Positions 27,444-36,755 of a stretch of 64,000 bases of DNA are shown here, one piece after another. The notes beneath the pieces are model-generated. The model was given only the letters and a program-made list of their open reading frames with translations, was not told the DNA's origin and ran no database searches. Source of the stretch: Candidatus Melainabacteria bacterium (GTDB taxonomy: Bacteria > Cyanobacteriota > Vampirovibrionia > Obscuribacterales > Obscuribacteraceae). The number at the start of each line of letters is the position of its first letter. Within the stretch, counting starts at the first letter, position 1. A program made the position numbers and the translations under genes. The stretch lies in assembly GCA_016699165.1 (NCBI GenBank), contig CP064963.1, positions 2,232,001 to 2,296,000 on the forward strand, given 5' to 3'.

Positions 27444-27959
27444 ATGATAGTCAAGCGACCGACCATTGCACACGCAATAGCCTTGTTGGCTATACTTTCG
27501 CTGTCAGTGGGACAGACTCTCGCTCCTAGCGCGCAAACTCAGGCCGCAACTAGTTCGAATAAAAAATCTAAACGCAAGCACAAACCGTCTTACACCAACA
27601 TGAGCCTGGTGCCCCCGCCGCCTCCCTCAATCGCCATTCCCGAAGGAATGCTTTTAGCCGTCCCGCCGCCCGCCATTCTGGCTGCCGGATTTGCTCCAAG
27701 CCAACCTTCATTCACGCCCTACCAGCCCATGCCAATGCACTCGCCGACTCATCGGTGTGGACATTGCGGCTTTTCCGACTCATCTTTACTTTCGCCTGCA
27801 GTGGGCAACACTTCGCCTTATTTCAAACCCTTTCCCAGACGCACATTTTTCAATGCCGATTCCATGACGAGCATGAGCGTGTCGCGCTCTCGCAAAACCC
27901 GCTCCGAGCGTCAAACTAAGCGTTTTAAAAAACGCAAATGCATTTTCACTAATAGATAA
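27444..27959 (+). CDS. exported proline-rich small protein
   Basis: A 171-aa protein with a clear signal peptide (AIALLAILSLSVGQTLA, aa 11-27) and a basic, proline- and serine-rich mature part. It contains a run of five prolines, a C-G-H-C pair (about aa 109-112) and a very basic C terminus (SRSRKTRSERQTKRFKKRK, about aa 147-165). No domain is recognised. Its composition suggests a disordered secreted protein, perhaps binding an acidic polymer, but that is a guess. Confidence 0.6.
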   Translation: MIVKRPTIAHAIALLAILSLSVGQTLAPSAQTQAATSSNKKSKRKHKPSYTNMSLVPPPPPSIAIPEGMLLAVPPPAILAAGFAPSQPSFTPYQPMPMHSPTHRCGHCGFSDSSLLSPAVGNTSPYFKPFPRRTFFNADSMTSMSVSRSRKTRSERQTKRFKKRKCIFTNR

Positions 27960-28030
27960 GAGCCGCTACGGGGTATATCTTTTCAGGAAAGTATTTCTGG
28001 CATCAAAGGTAACCTCGGCATCCCGGCATC

Positions 28031-29446
28031 ATGGCGACAACGGAACAGAACGATCCCATCGAAGCGCAACCTGTTGAGGACAACCCCAGTCCTGTTGAAC
28101 CGGTTGGTAATTCTTTGTCGGACCAATTTGCCAGTTACGTCACAGATTTCGCTAAGAATTTTAAACCTACTGTTGTTGCGACCTCAGTAAGTGATGGCAA
28201 TGACGGCTTTTCCATAGACTTTGGACACAACCACGATGGTCACGATCATGCCGGTGATGTTCATCCAACCGGTTTAGACGCACAAGCGACAATGACCGAC
28301 ACTCCCAAAGAGTGGCAAACGCGCATTGAAAACGATGAAATTGCAGCGCTCATTAGAGCAAACCCAGACATGCTGCCTGATTTCAATTTTAAAGCAGATG
28401 GCTCAGCCACCTACACAGTCGCTCCTGGAATGACTTGGTCACGCCTTGCAATTCGCGCGCTGCGCTTTCAAGCCGGACCAGGCAAAGAGGGTAATTTCAC
28501 TTCAGCCGAGCGCAACGACGCTGCAAATCTAATCGCAAGTTTCAATCCAGGAATTCCTGCTGACCAACTACGTATTGGACAAGTGATAAAAATTCCACCA
28601 GAATTCATCAACCGCCTGGGGCCTTCACCCAGGGTCGAAGTTGCTTTCAAGAGTGATAGCTCAGTCAAAGTCGAGTCGGCCAATGCGTCTGCAGAATTCA
28701 CTCAGCACATCGCCGAGCTTTATTCTAAACTTCCACCGGCAATGCGTAATTTACTTCAATATCAAACTCGAATTGTGGTGGCAGGCGATATTCGCGATTA
28801 CGATCCGTCCCTGTTCACCGCACGCCCTGCTGCACATCCACCTAACATGACTTTCGCCAACGTTTATGGCATACATATTCCTACCGATAACGGATCGCGA
28901 TCTGAAGTTCTAATTCCAGAATGGTATCGCGCACCAGACGGTAAAGTGATGAGAAATCAGTTTTATAAATACGCTTTCAATCACGAAATTGGTCACGCGC
29001 TGGACCGAGCCCTTGCCCCAGGAAGCTTTTCCAAAACCGACCAGTTTATAAATGCTTATCAAGCCGACTTCAATCGCATGACACCAGAGCAACGTGCGAA
29101 GTATCCTTATTTCACAGACGGATATGTCGTAAGAAATCCTGGAAGCTTTATCGACTACATGAGTCAGGCTCGCCGAGCCGAATTATTCGCAGAACTTAAT
29201 GCCGAGATTCTCAATACAAGCTTGAAAGATAATGCCGAAGATCGCAAGGATTTCATCAATTCATTTAGAACAACTTTTGAGCATATGGTAAAAGTACAGG
29301 CTGGCAGAAATATGATCTCAGACGAGCAGTATATGCAGCTTGCCGACAATGGTTTCCTGACGCCGCGATTAATCGCCGAACTGCAAATTATTCATCGACG
29401 AAGCGACTTGGCTGACTCTATGCGAGTTCGCGCTGGAATAAAATAA
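28031..29446 (+). CDS. LysM-zincin protease-like protein without signal peptide
   Basis: A 471-aa protein. The acidic N terminus has a His/Asp-rich patch (HNHDGHDHAGDVH, aa 66-78). A LysM peptidoglycan-binding domain lies at about aa 127-189 (SATYTVAPGMTWSRLA to LRIGQVIKIP). The C-terminal half is a zincin domain with HEIGHALD (H318, E319, H322) and a later AELFAELNAEIL segment that could supply the third ligand, similar to the layout of anthrax-lethal-factor-like peptidases. A LysM domain implies a cell-wall location, yet no signal peptide is present. The start MATTEQNDPIEAQ resembles those of other non-Sec proteins in this window. Protease activity is inferred. Confidence 0.8.
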   Translation: MATTEQNDPIEAQPVEDNPSPVEPVGNSLSDQFASYVTDFAKNFKPTVVATSVSDGNDGFSIDFGHNHDGHDHAGDVHPTGLDAQATMTDTPKEWQTRIENDEIAALIRANPDMLPDFNFKADGSATYTVAPGMTWSRLAIRALRFQAGPGKEGNFTSAERNDAANLIASFNPGIPADQLRIGQVIKIPPEFINRLGPSPRVEVAFKSDSSVKVESANASAEFTQHIAELYSKLPPAMRNLLQYQTRIVVAGDIRDYDPSLFTARPAAHPPNMTFANVYGIHIPTDNGSRSEVLIPEWYRAPDGKVMRNQFYKYAFNHEIGHALDRALAPGSFSKTDQFINAYQADFNRMTPEQRAKYPYFTDGYVVRNPGSFIDYMSQARRAELFAELNAEILNTSLKDNAEDRKDFINSFRTTFEHMVKVQAGRNMISDEQYMQLADNGFLTPRLIAELQIIHRRSDLADSMRVRAGIK

Positions 29447-29451
29447 TTTGT

Positions 29452-30144
29452 TTATTCGCCAGTTGGCGGTGCATCGGTAAACTCTTCTACTAAGATGAGC
29501 TTGTCGCCTTTGATTGCAACTCCAACTCCGACACTAGTATGATTTGGATGCAAAATGTTGTAGCGATGATTTTTTGGTCCATCAGGCTCTGACATAAAGT
29601 CGTTTTCCAAATTTATAACTTTCTGCGAGTCTTCGATATCGCCCTGCTGATAAGCAATATTCTCGTAAACTCCAATGCCAATATTCATTTTCGCTGCCCG
29701 AGCTTGCGCATCGAGACCTTCTTTATTTACGTGCGAGAAGAAATTCTTCTTCATCATGTCCTGCGCGTGCGCCTTAGCCATAGCGCTTAAGCGTGGACTA
29801 AGTTTGAGTGGTCCGCGATTTAGTTTCGCTCTATCAGCATTGACCAGCTCAAAAAGTTGTTTTTCAGTTGTATGCTCTCGCTCAATGCTAGATGCATTGG
29901 TTGCATCGTCACTCTTTATATTTTTCGATTTTCGATCCTGTTTTTCGACTCTTGGTTGACGATCTACCTCAGACCCGGGAGCAATGTCCGGTCTGCCATA
30001 TCCTGGTCTGCGGATAGAAGGAGCGAATGGCGGCTCGGACTCATCGAAGGGACCTTCATCTTGAGCAAAGCAGGGTCCAAAAGCCCACAAAAAGCTAATT
30101 GCCAGAGCTGCGAGTATTACTTTCTTATTTTGCGAAGGTTTCAT
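29452..30144 (-). CDS. exported CAP-domain (SCP/PR-1) protein
   Basis: A 230-aa exported protein with signal peptide (VILAALAISFLWAFGPCFA). The C-terminal 130 aa form a CAP domain: LFELVNADRAKLN, AKAHAQDMMKKNFFSHVNKEG and NHRYNILHPNHTSVGVGV carry the usual H and E positions. CAP proteins occur in secreted bacterial proteins with lipid-binding or protease-like roles. The linker at about aa 35-90 is acidic and charged. It converges with the LysM-zincin gene, with only five bases between the stop codons. Confidence 0.88.
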   Translation of the reverse strand: MKPSQNKKVILAALAISFLWAFGPCFAQDEGPFDESEPPFAPSIRRPGYGRPDIAPGSEVDRQPRVEKQDRKSKNIKSDDATNASSIEREHTTEKQLFELVNADRAKLNRGPLKLSPRLSAMAKAHAQDMMKKNFFSHVNKEGLDAQARAAKMNIGIGVYENIAYQQGDIEDSQKVINLENDFMSEPDGPKNHRYNILHPNHTSVGVGVAIKGDKLILVEEFTDAPPTGE

Positions 30145-30207
30145 CTCAGTTAAATACCAAATTTGACGCTCTCCAAAACTGAAGACCGCAAATTCAGCAA
30201 GATGTTC

Positions 30208-30507
30208 CTACAAATTCCCCTCGGTGGGACCTGCAGGCGGTGCATTCTTCTGAGCGTTGCTTGTATTCTTTGCCATCATCGCTTCGGTTAATCCTGGGCT
30301 CATTGCATCCATCACGGTGAAGACACCACTGCCGGTGCCAACAGGTGTTTCCGGTTTTGGATTGCTTACAAGATCCACTAATACATCAACTACTTTATCG
30401 GCATCGTTAACAGGTGGAATTGGAACCGCTTTATGCCCAGAATAATTTGCGGCATTATCAAAAAACTCAGTATCCATCGCCATCGGTATATCTAATCTCT
30501 TTTCCAT
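30208..30507 (-). CDS. hypothetical small protein, 99 aa
   Basis: A 99-aa protein of unknown function, with no signal peptide or membrane segment. GGGGGA about 10 bases upstream supports the ATG (MEKRLDIPM). It is rich in A, P, N and G, with short possible helices near DADKVVDVLVDLVSN. It lies between the glucan phosphorylase and CAP genes on the same strand. Nothing in it points to a function. Confidence 0.5.
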   Translation of the reverse strand: MEKRLDIPMAMDTEFFDNAANYSGHKAVPIPPVNDADKVVDVLVDLVSNPKPETPVGTGSGVFTVMDAMSPGLTEAMMAKNTSNAQKNAPPAGPTEGNL

Positions 30508-30603
30508 TGTAAGTAAATCCCCCAGTCCTTAAGCAGCTTTCGATGCATAGAAGACTGAGGGAAATAGAATCGGTTCCCGGTTAGAGAACGATTTAATTAA
30601 CGA

Positions 30604-33195
30604 TTAAGCAGTAACTTCTACTGCATCCGATGCCCAAGTAATAAGCGGCACTTCAAACGAAGACACGAGGTCTTCGTGCTGAGGCAACACTCTCACCGAG
30701 AATCCGTGGCGTCCGCTCTTGAAGTAGCGAATAGTTCCAGAATAGGTTACAGGATCCTTGTCACCATTGGCAGGCAACATTGCAATTGCTTCGCCTTCGC
30801 GGATGATACCGTACTGGTCGACTGGTCCATGATAAATCTGGACCGACACTTCATCTGCGGCAAGTCCGCCTAAACGAATTGTCGCTTTAATTTTCATGTC
30901 CTCGCCAACTTTAATGGTATCGCGGTTGGTGCTTTCTACATTTAAGATTTGCACTCCACTCCATTTACGAGCGATCTTAGCTTTCCATTCGGCCATTTCT
31001 TTGGCTTTCTTGGCACCATCAGCGATGAATTGTCCGTAGCGCTCCATGGCAGGCAAATACATACGCAAGGTGTAATCTTTGAGCATGCGGTTGACTGAAA
31101 ATTCAGGACACAGCTTAACCATGGAGTGTTTCATGCTGTCCAGCCATTTGCGCGGCATACCAAAACGGTCACGATCGTAGAAAGCTGGAACAATTTCTTT
31201 TTCGAGCAATTCATACAATTCGTTCGATTCGATACTATCTTGATAGTCGAGATCGGCGTATTCTTCGCCTTTACCAATCGACCATCCGACATTTGGTTCG
31301 AACGCTTCGTCCCACCAGCCGTCTAAAATACTGCAATTCAAAACGCCATTGAAGATTGCCTTCATACCTGATGTTCCGCAAGCTTCAAGCGGACGGCGAG
31401 GTGTGTTCAACCACACGTCTGCGCCTGAAACCATCATGCGTCCGACGTTGATTTCGTAGTCTTCGATAAATACAAAGCGTCTGCGAATTTCTTCATCACG
31501 TCTTGAGAATTGAATCAATTGCTTGATCAATTCTTTTGCTGGCTTGTCTTCAGGGTGAGCTTTACCAGCCATGATGATTTGCACTGGACGCTCTTTGTTG
31601 CACAAGATTCGTGCAAAACGCTCTGGGTCTTCAAGCAAAAGTGTTCCGCGTTTGTATGTGGCAAAACGTCTTGCAAAGCCGAGAGTCAAGATTCGAGGAT
31701 CTAGAATCTGGCTTGCTTGCTCGATATCAGAGAAGGTGGCACCTTTTTGTTCGAGCTGTTTGATTACACGTTTGCGACAGAAATTAACCAGACGCTGACG
31801 ACGACGTTCGTGTACGCGCCAAAGCTCCTCATCGGGAATTTGAGCGATTCTGCTCCAGATATCTGAATCAGAAATTTCATCGATCCAACCAGGTCCAAGA
31901 TATCTATTATAAAGTTCGGACATTTCTTCCGAAATCCAGGACGCAGCGTGGATGCCATTTGTCACGTGGCTGATTGGCACTTCGTGCTCAGGAACATTCG
32001 GATAAATATCGGTGAATAACTTGCGGCTAACTGCACCGTGCAATTTGCTCACCGCATTTATTCTGGATGATAGCTTGATTGCAAGCGTCGCCATCGAGAA
32101 CAATTCGGTATTATCTTGTGGATTGGAGCGTCCCAATCCCATGAACTCTTCGCGAGTGATACCAACTTCTTCCCAATAGGAGCGGAAATATTTTTCCACT
32201 ACCTGTGGATCGAACTTGTCGATACCGGCAGGAACAGGCGTGTGAGTGGTGAAAATTTGTCCAGCTTTAGCTGCTTCAAGCGCTTCCCAGAAAGTAAGCT
32301 TTTTGTCTTGCATCATCATACGAATACGCTCAAGACCCAAAAAGGCTGAGTGACCTTCGTTCAAATGGCAGACCGTAGGCTCGATTCCGACAGCTTTAAG
32401 AGCACGCAATCCACCAACTCCAAGGAAGATTTCTTGCTTAATTCTGATGTCGCGATCGGCATGATATAAGGCATCAGTAATGTCTTGATCTTCTTGAGCA
32501 TTGTCAGGAGTGTTTGTGTCGAGCAGATAGAGTGCGACACGACCAACTTGTGCTTTCCAAATTCGAGCATAAACACTGCGTCCAGGCAGCTCTACCGAGA
32601 TTGTGACCGGGTGTCCGTCCTTATCGCGCACAGGCAGTATGGACAAGTTATAGAAATCATTTATAGGATAGCGCTCTTGCTGCCAGCCATCTGGAGTCAG
32701 ATACTGTCTGAAATATCCTTGTTGATAAACAAGTCCTACTCCGACCAGATTGACACCAAGCTCTGATGCAGACTTGACGTGGTCGCCTGACAAAATACCA
32801 AGACCACCTGAATAAATGGGCAGCGCTTCGCTCAAACCAAACTCAGCCGAAAAATACGCCACTGTGCCAGGATTGGTTTTGCCGGCTTCTTTGAGCGCTT
32901 TCTTGTACCAGTGATTCTGGTCGAGCATGTAACTCTGGTAGTTTTCGCAAATTCTATTTAAGTGAGCAAGGAAACTGTCGTCGGATGCTGCCTCAGCGAG
33001 CTTCTCCTGACTAATCATGCCAAGCATCAAAACCGGATTGTGACCTGCTTTCTCCCACAAGTCTTTATCGAGCCGCTGGAAAAGACTGACAGTCTCGTGA
33101 TCCCAGCTCCAACGAAGGTTGTACGCCAACTCTTTCAAACACTCCAACTCTGGTGGCAGAAAGGGGATAACTTCGATAGTTTTAATTGGTTTCAA
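30604..33195 (-). CDS. glgP: glycogen/alpha-glucan phosphorylase (DUF3417 type)
   Basis: An 863-aa GT35-family phosphorylase that releases glucose-1-phosphate from glycogen or maltodextrin. The N-terminal region (KPIKTIEVIPFLPPELECL, and later LAYNLRWSW) is the DUF3417 segment found in the AlgP/GlgP subclass. Core motifs are YFSAEFGLSEALPIYSGGLG, HLNEGHSAFLGLE, ITHVTNGIH-type SHVTNGIHAASW, and EACGTSGMKAIFNGV, in which K binds pyridoxal phosphate. C-terminal residues about 745-863 form an added beta domain typical of this subclass. It is divergent from the thioredoxin-like gene. Storage polysaccharide turnover is the clear role. Confidence 0.95.
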   Translation of the reverse strand: MKPIKTIEVIPFLPPELECLKELAYNLRWSWDHETVSLFQRLDKDLWEKAGHNPVLMLGMISQEKLAEAASDDSFLAHLNRICENYQSYMLDQNHWYKKALKEAGKTNPGTVAYFSAEFGLSEALPIYSGGLGILSGDHVKSASELGVNLVGVGLVYQQGYFRQYLTPDGWQQERYPINDFYNLSILPVRDKDGHPVTISVELPGRSVYARIWKAQVGRVALYLLDTNTPDNAQEDQDITDALYHADRDIRIKQEIFLGVGGLRALKAVGIEPTVCHLNEGHSAFLGLERIRMMMQDKKLTFWEALEAAKAGQIFTTHTPVPAGIDKFDPQVVEKYFRSYWEEVGITREEFMGLGRSNPQDNTELFSMATLAIKLSSRINAVSKLHGAVSRKLFTDIYPNVPEHEVPISHVTNGIHAASWISEEMSELYNRYLGPGWIDEISDSDIWSRIAQIPDEELWRVHERRRQRLVNFCRKRVIKQLEQKGATFSDIEQASQILDPRILTLGFARRFATYKRGTLLLEDPERFARILCNKERPVQIIMAGKAHPEDKPAKELIKQLIQFSRRDEEIRRRFVFIEDYEINVGRMMVSGADVWLNTPRRPLEACGTSGMKAIFNGVLNCSILDGWWDEAFEPNVGWSIGKGEEYADLDYQDSIESNELYELLEKEIVPAFYDRDRFGMPRKWLDSMKHSMVKLCPEFSVNRMLKDYTLRMYLPAMERYGQFIADGAKKAKEMAEWKAKIARKWSGVQILNVESTNRDTIKVGEDMKIKATIRLGGLAADEVSVQIYHGPVDQYGIIREGEAIAMLPANGDKDPVTYSGTIRYFKSGRHGFSVRVLPQHEDLVSSFEVPLITWASDAVEVTA

Positions 33196-33280
33196 TTTTC
33201 AAGTTTCCTTCAGAATGTCAACAAACCTCCTGCTCCGCCTTATCAAGAAGATAAACTGGAGTTTCGGAGGTAATCCACTA

Positions 33281-33784
33281 ATGGTAGCACTTATCCCAGG
33301 AACTAAAGCACCCGATTTTTCACTGCCAGCCTTGAACGGCGACAGAATAAGCCTGTCGGGAAACTTAAAACTTGGATTGCCAATAGTACTTGCCTTCTTC
33401 AAGGTCAGTTGCCCGGTCTGCCAGTTTTCCTTCCCGTACCTTGAACGCTTACACCGTGCCAATTCGAACATGCCTATTTTCGGCATTTCTCAAGATGACG
33501 TCGACGCCACCAAGGCATTTTGCAAAATGTACGGCGTGACATTTCCGGTTTTACTCGATCAAGCACTGCGCGCCACGGTCGATTACGACCTTACCAATGT
33601 TCCAACCATATTTTTGATAGGGCGAAAATCAGACGAGCCCTACATCGAGCAAACAATTGTTGGCTTCGATAAAAGCGGATTTGAAGATCTGAATTCTGCA
33701 TTGCAGCTATTCACAAGCAGTCCGCGTCTCAAACAAACTCTTTTTACCATTGCCGACGAAGTGCCCGCACTACGCCCCGGTTGA
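33281..33784 (+). CDS. thioredoxin-fold peroxiredoxin/TlpA-like protein
   Basis: A 167-aa cytoplasmic protein of the AhpC/TSA-TlpA group. The active-site motif CPVC lies at aa 44-47 in FFKVSCPVCQFSFPYLE, preceded by the usual APDFSLPALNGDRISLSG start. It probably reduces disulfides or peroxides. I chose the ATG at 33281 because CGGAGG sits ten bases upstream and the family start is at G-KAPDFSL; an ATG at 33119 overlaps glgP's promoter region and would add unconserved sequence. It is divergent from glgP. No partner reductase lies beside it. Confidence 0.88.
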   Translation: MVALIPGTKAPDFSLPALNGDRISLSGNLKLGLPIVLAFFKVSCPVCQFSFPYLERLHRANSNMPIFGISQDDVDATKAFCKMYGVTFPVLLDQALRATVDYDLTNVPTIFLIGRKSDEPYIEQTIVGFDKSGFEDLNSALQLFTSSPRLKQTLFTIADEVPALRPG

Positions 33785-33832
33785 GGAAGTAAACGACCAC
33801 ACGCTTAGGTTGAGCGAAAAAAGGAAAACTAA

Positions 33833-34348
33833 ATGAGCAATTCAGCAATGTCGAATGTCAACAACGGAGCCCGTCTTATCGCGCTCTCACTGCTTTCTGG
33901 AGGGGCTGCGATGGTGACATTTGTCGCCGTTACTCTTGTAAAAGCGGCTAAAGCAGAAGGTGTTGCGGTAACAGAAGCTGCATTTCGAAACGGTCCGGCT
34001 TTTATCAATTTCTCTTATATCGCCCTTGGTGCTGCAGCTATTTTGCTCGTTACCGAACTGATTGATTACATGTCGCGCAAGAAAGAGGCTTCAAGCGGAT
34101 TTTTGAGCAAGTCTCTTATAGTCCGATACGTTTCAAGCCTTGTATGCGCGCTTTTAATGATTGTTTTCTCTTTAGTATTTGCAATGCCAATGGGCAAACT
34201 GATGCCTACCATTCGCACTGACGAAGCCGCTCACGAACAGTTTGATAAATTGCATAATGGCTCGCGCATCGTATTTGGTATCGGTATCTTGTTTGGATTT
34301 ATTTCTTTGGTGATACCAAACTCAATGCCTGCAAGAAAACCTGAATAA
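33833..34348 (+). CDS. DUF4149-like membrane protein
   Basis: A 171-aa integral membrane protein with four predicted segments: about aa 14-35, 56-76, 98-118 and 144-163. The C-terminal pattern MPMGKLMPTIRTDEAA, then FDKLHNGSRIVFGIGILFG, fits DUF4149/TMEM205-like proteins, in which an LH-S motif ends the last helix. GGAAAA lies just upstream of the ATG. It follows the thioredoxin-like gene by 48 bases, so the two are likely co-transcribed. The function of the family is not known to me. Confidence 0.6.
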   Translation: MSNSAMSNVNNGARLIALSLLSGGAAMVTFVAVTLVKAAKAEGVAVTEAAFRNGPAFINFSYIALGAAAILLVTELIDYMSRKKEASSGFLSKSLIVRYVSSLVCALLMIVFSLVFAMPMGKLMPTIRTDEAAHEQFDKLHNGSRIVFGIGILFGFISLVIPNSMPARKPE

Positions 34349-34349
34349 C

Positions 34350-35717
34350 TCACGACCTTTTACCAGTCATTTTTATACGTAAAATCTGGTACTCGTTCTT
34401 CGCTGGATCAAAAATGACGATGGCATTTTTCACTACTTGCTCCTCGTCATTGGATGGATAATATGGCTCAGTAAAAAGACAAATTCGATTATCTGGCAAC
34501 ATTATCATTTCTGAAATTTGATCTAATTTAAGCGCAGGGATGTTGAATATTCGCTTCCATGCTTGCTTCTCAAGCCGGAATAGTCCTTCATCTTTGGTAA
34601 GTAATATCGGAGTATCCTTTTCGTCGAACACCATTTTATAAAATGTGGTCGGAGGATAAGGCCAATTTTTACTTTCACTTACGGTATGAATATTTAACGG
34701 TGGCAATGATTCATCAATCGAAGCAATACCTGTATAAACAAATTCTCTTCTTCCACAAAACCTAGTCTCGAATTCGACTCCATTTTCGCCTTCGCAGGCA
34801 ATCTTTGATACATCACCTTCTTTTGAAAGCTGCCAGAATCGACCGGATTTATCCTTAAAGCAGTCTACAAATGGAATACCAGAAACGATACGCGCATCTG
34901 TTATAACGTCTGAAATTTGCCCTGTGTTTAAATTTAAAGCCTTAACTTTATTGCCCCGGGATAAGAACTGCATTTGCTCGCTGTTGGTACCGGGAACCAG
35001 ATCTGCTGGGTATCCACCACAATCTGGCAAGACGAAATCAACCAACTTCTTCGGGTTGCCACTATCGAGACTCCATCTCATCAGTCGACTTCCCTCTGTT
35101 ACAAGCAGATATTTTTCATTCCCCAAAAGACCAAACTGACGTTGATAGATAGGTATTTCTTTTTGTCTGTCATCAGGTAACTCAACTACAAACTTTTCTT
35201 TCTCTCCAATAAAATGAGCACTGAACTTATCTTTTTTGGATAAGACCATGTTGAACGAATTTGTCGTAGGATCGCAGAAAACGGCTTCTACTTTGTGTCC
35301 GAAAGGTACAAGTTCACTTGGTTTTAGCTCAAAAGATTTTGGATTGAAATCATATAGCTTACTTTCATGTTTAAAGATTTTGAATGGTAGCGCTTTTAAA
35401 TTTGCGTTTTGCAGAAATACATCTTTCTTGAGCCAGTTCACGAATGGAATATCAGATTCGGGGTCAATTACCACCATTTGTGGTGAGTTCTCACCATTGC
35501 CTGAAATGTCATTTCCGGTATTGACTGAAAAATCAATTACAATTCGATCTTTAGTGTTCCACGCGAGCCTCAAAGATGTTTGCGGCAAAGGGATTTCAAC
35601 GTTCCTTTCTTTTGTACATTCTGATTGAGACAGTTCAGCGCGTGACAAACTGTATACCCAGAAAAATCCAGCACATGTAAGTAATGCAATCGAAACTCCG
35701 GTAACTAGATACTTCAC
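34350..35717 (-). CDS. exported or anchored hypothetical protein, propeller-like
   Basis: A 455-aa protein with a signal anchor or signal peptide (YLVTGVSIALLTCAGFFWVYS, in two parts around aa 3-23). The rest is beta-rich, with repeated short strands separated by loops and typical LRLAWNTKDRIVIDF-like pairs, consistent with a beta-propeller, but I recognise no family motif. It has several paired cysteines. It converges with the DUF4149-like gene with only one base between the stop codons. The gap to the next gene upstream (35718-35840) holds no feature I can support. Confidence 0.65.
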   Translation of the reverse strand: MKYLVTGVSIALLTCAGFFWVYSLSRAELSQSECTKERNVEIPLPQTSLRLAWNTKDRIVIDFSVNTGNDISGNGENSPQMVVIDPESDIPFVNWLKKDVFLQNANLKALPFKIFKHESKLYDFNPKSFELKPSELVPFGHKVEAVFCDPTTNSFNMVLSKKDKFSAHFIGEKEKFVVELPDDRQKEIPIYQRQFGLLGNEKYLLVTEGSRLMRWSLDSGNPKKLVDFVLPDCGGYPADLVPGTNSEQMQFLSRGNKVKALNLNTGQISDVITDARIVSGIPFVDCFKDKSGRFWQLSKEGDVSKIACEGENGVEFETRFCGRREFVYTGIASIDESLPPLNIHTVSESKNWPYPPTTFYKMVFDEKDTPILLTKDEGLFRLEKQAWKRIFNIPALKLDQISEMIMLPDNRICLFTEPYYPSNDEEQVVKNAIVIFDPAKNEYQILRIKMTGKRS

Positions 35718-35840
35718 TGAATTGCTTACCCCTTCCGGCTATTCTCTTACTATAGTCGAAGAAATTGCTTCTTCAACAAAAAGCTCATCACTTAGAAATG
35801 GTAGAATGCTCCAATTTTTCTAAATGATGTCAGACATTCC

Positions 35841-36740
35841 ATGCCAAATCTAAAAAAGTATATTTGTGATTTAAGCGGCTCGCTCATTCGAAGTGTTTAT
35901 TTGACTCGCGAATTTGCTGTGCTGGAGCTTGAATTTGGTGGAACACCACTATTGACTCAGTTTCAAATTAACATGAACATGAATCTCACTGCCAAGCCAG
36001 CCATGGATGGAGAGCTGGAGAAAGACCCGTTTTTGAAGAATGCATTTTATCTGGGAAATATCTGGGATGTCGAACAGAATATTATGTTGCAAGAAGACAA
36101 TTCTTTGACATTTGAATCGACGACTAAGGCGGGACACGAGTTCAAGCTTGAAATTCCCAGTCACGCTGATTCAGGAAGTTATTCTTGGATGTTGACCCAA
36201 GGAGATTTCCTGGACGATCGCGATGTCTTTTTCAAATGTGACGCCAACGGAAATGTAACTCTACCGAAAGAAAATTTGCCTGACTCTTTGTGGCATTGGG
36301 ACAGTGACCGTGATAGCAAATGGCATAATGATGAAGGCGTAATGCAAAAGCTCGTAGGTACCCGGCTTTTAAGCGTTCACAATCAGGGGCAGGTACGATT
36401 ATTTTTTGAAGACCAAAACACCAAAGTTGTTTACGAGCTGATAGTTCTAATTGAAACAACTGCGAAAGGAAAATTGAAACTAAATGGAAGTGCATTAAAA
36501 GACCAGTACAGACCATGCGTTAGGGCAATTGAACTTTGCCAGTATGCGGAATTTTTAAATCAGATTGTCAGTGACGTAACAGTCAAAAAAAATGGAAATT
36601 TGATTCTCGATTTTGAAAACGAAACTACTTTAATAGCATCGGGTGCTCCCCTAGTCGGTTATTGCGAGTACTTTTGGATATTGACAGAAGAAAAACACCG
36701 AGACAAGGTTTACCCATTCTGGGCTTCAGATGTTGAATAA
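35841..36740 (+). CDS. hypothetical protein, paralogue A (DUF6188-like)
   Basis: A 299-aa cytoplasmic protein. Two similar units can be seen: about aa 10-112 and aa 165-290. Each has a short hydrophobic strand pair, a charged stretch, then a conserved end of the form N-NL-F-(8-12)-W-LT (EDNSLTFESTTKAGHEF, then YSWMLTQ; KKNGNLILDFENETTLI, then YFWILTEEK). This resembles DUF6188-type proteins, which are often seen near polymorphic toxins, but I cannot confirm it. About half of its residues match the protein at 36756 over most of its length (MPNLK-Y--DLS, GELEK-PFL). No toxin gene is adjacent. An immunity role is a guess. Confidence 0.6.
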   Translation: MPNLKKYICDLSGSLIRSVYLTREFAVLELEFGGTPLLTQFQINMNMNLTAKPAMDGELEKDPFLKNAFYLGNIWDVEQNIMLQEDNSLTFESTTKAGHEFKLEIPSHADSGSYSWMLTQGDFLDDRDVFFKCDANGNVTLPKENLPDSLWHWDSDRDSKWHNDEGVMQKLVGTRLLSVHNQGQVRLFFEDQNTKVVYELIVLIETTAKGKLKLNGSALKDQYRPCVRAIELCQYAEFLNQIVSDVTVKKNGNLILDFENETTLIASGAPLVGYCEYFWILTEEKHRDKVYPFWASDVE

Positions 36741-36755
36741 GATAGGCGACTAATC

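Noticed and set aside
30508..30603. Two imperfect inverted repeats between glgP and the 99-aa gene
   Set aside because: The stems contain mismatches or a one-base gap, and no T-run follows, so a terminator is not well supported.
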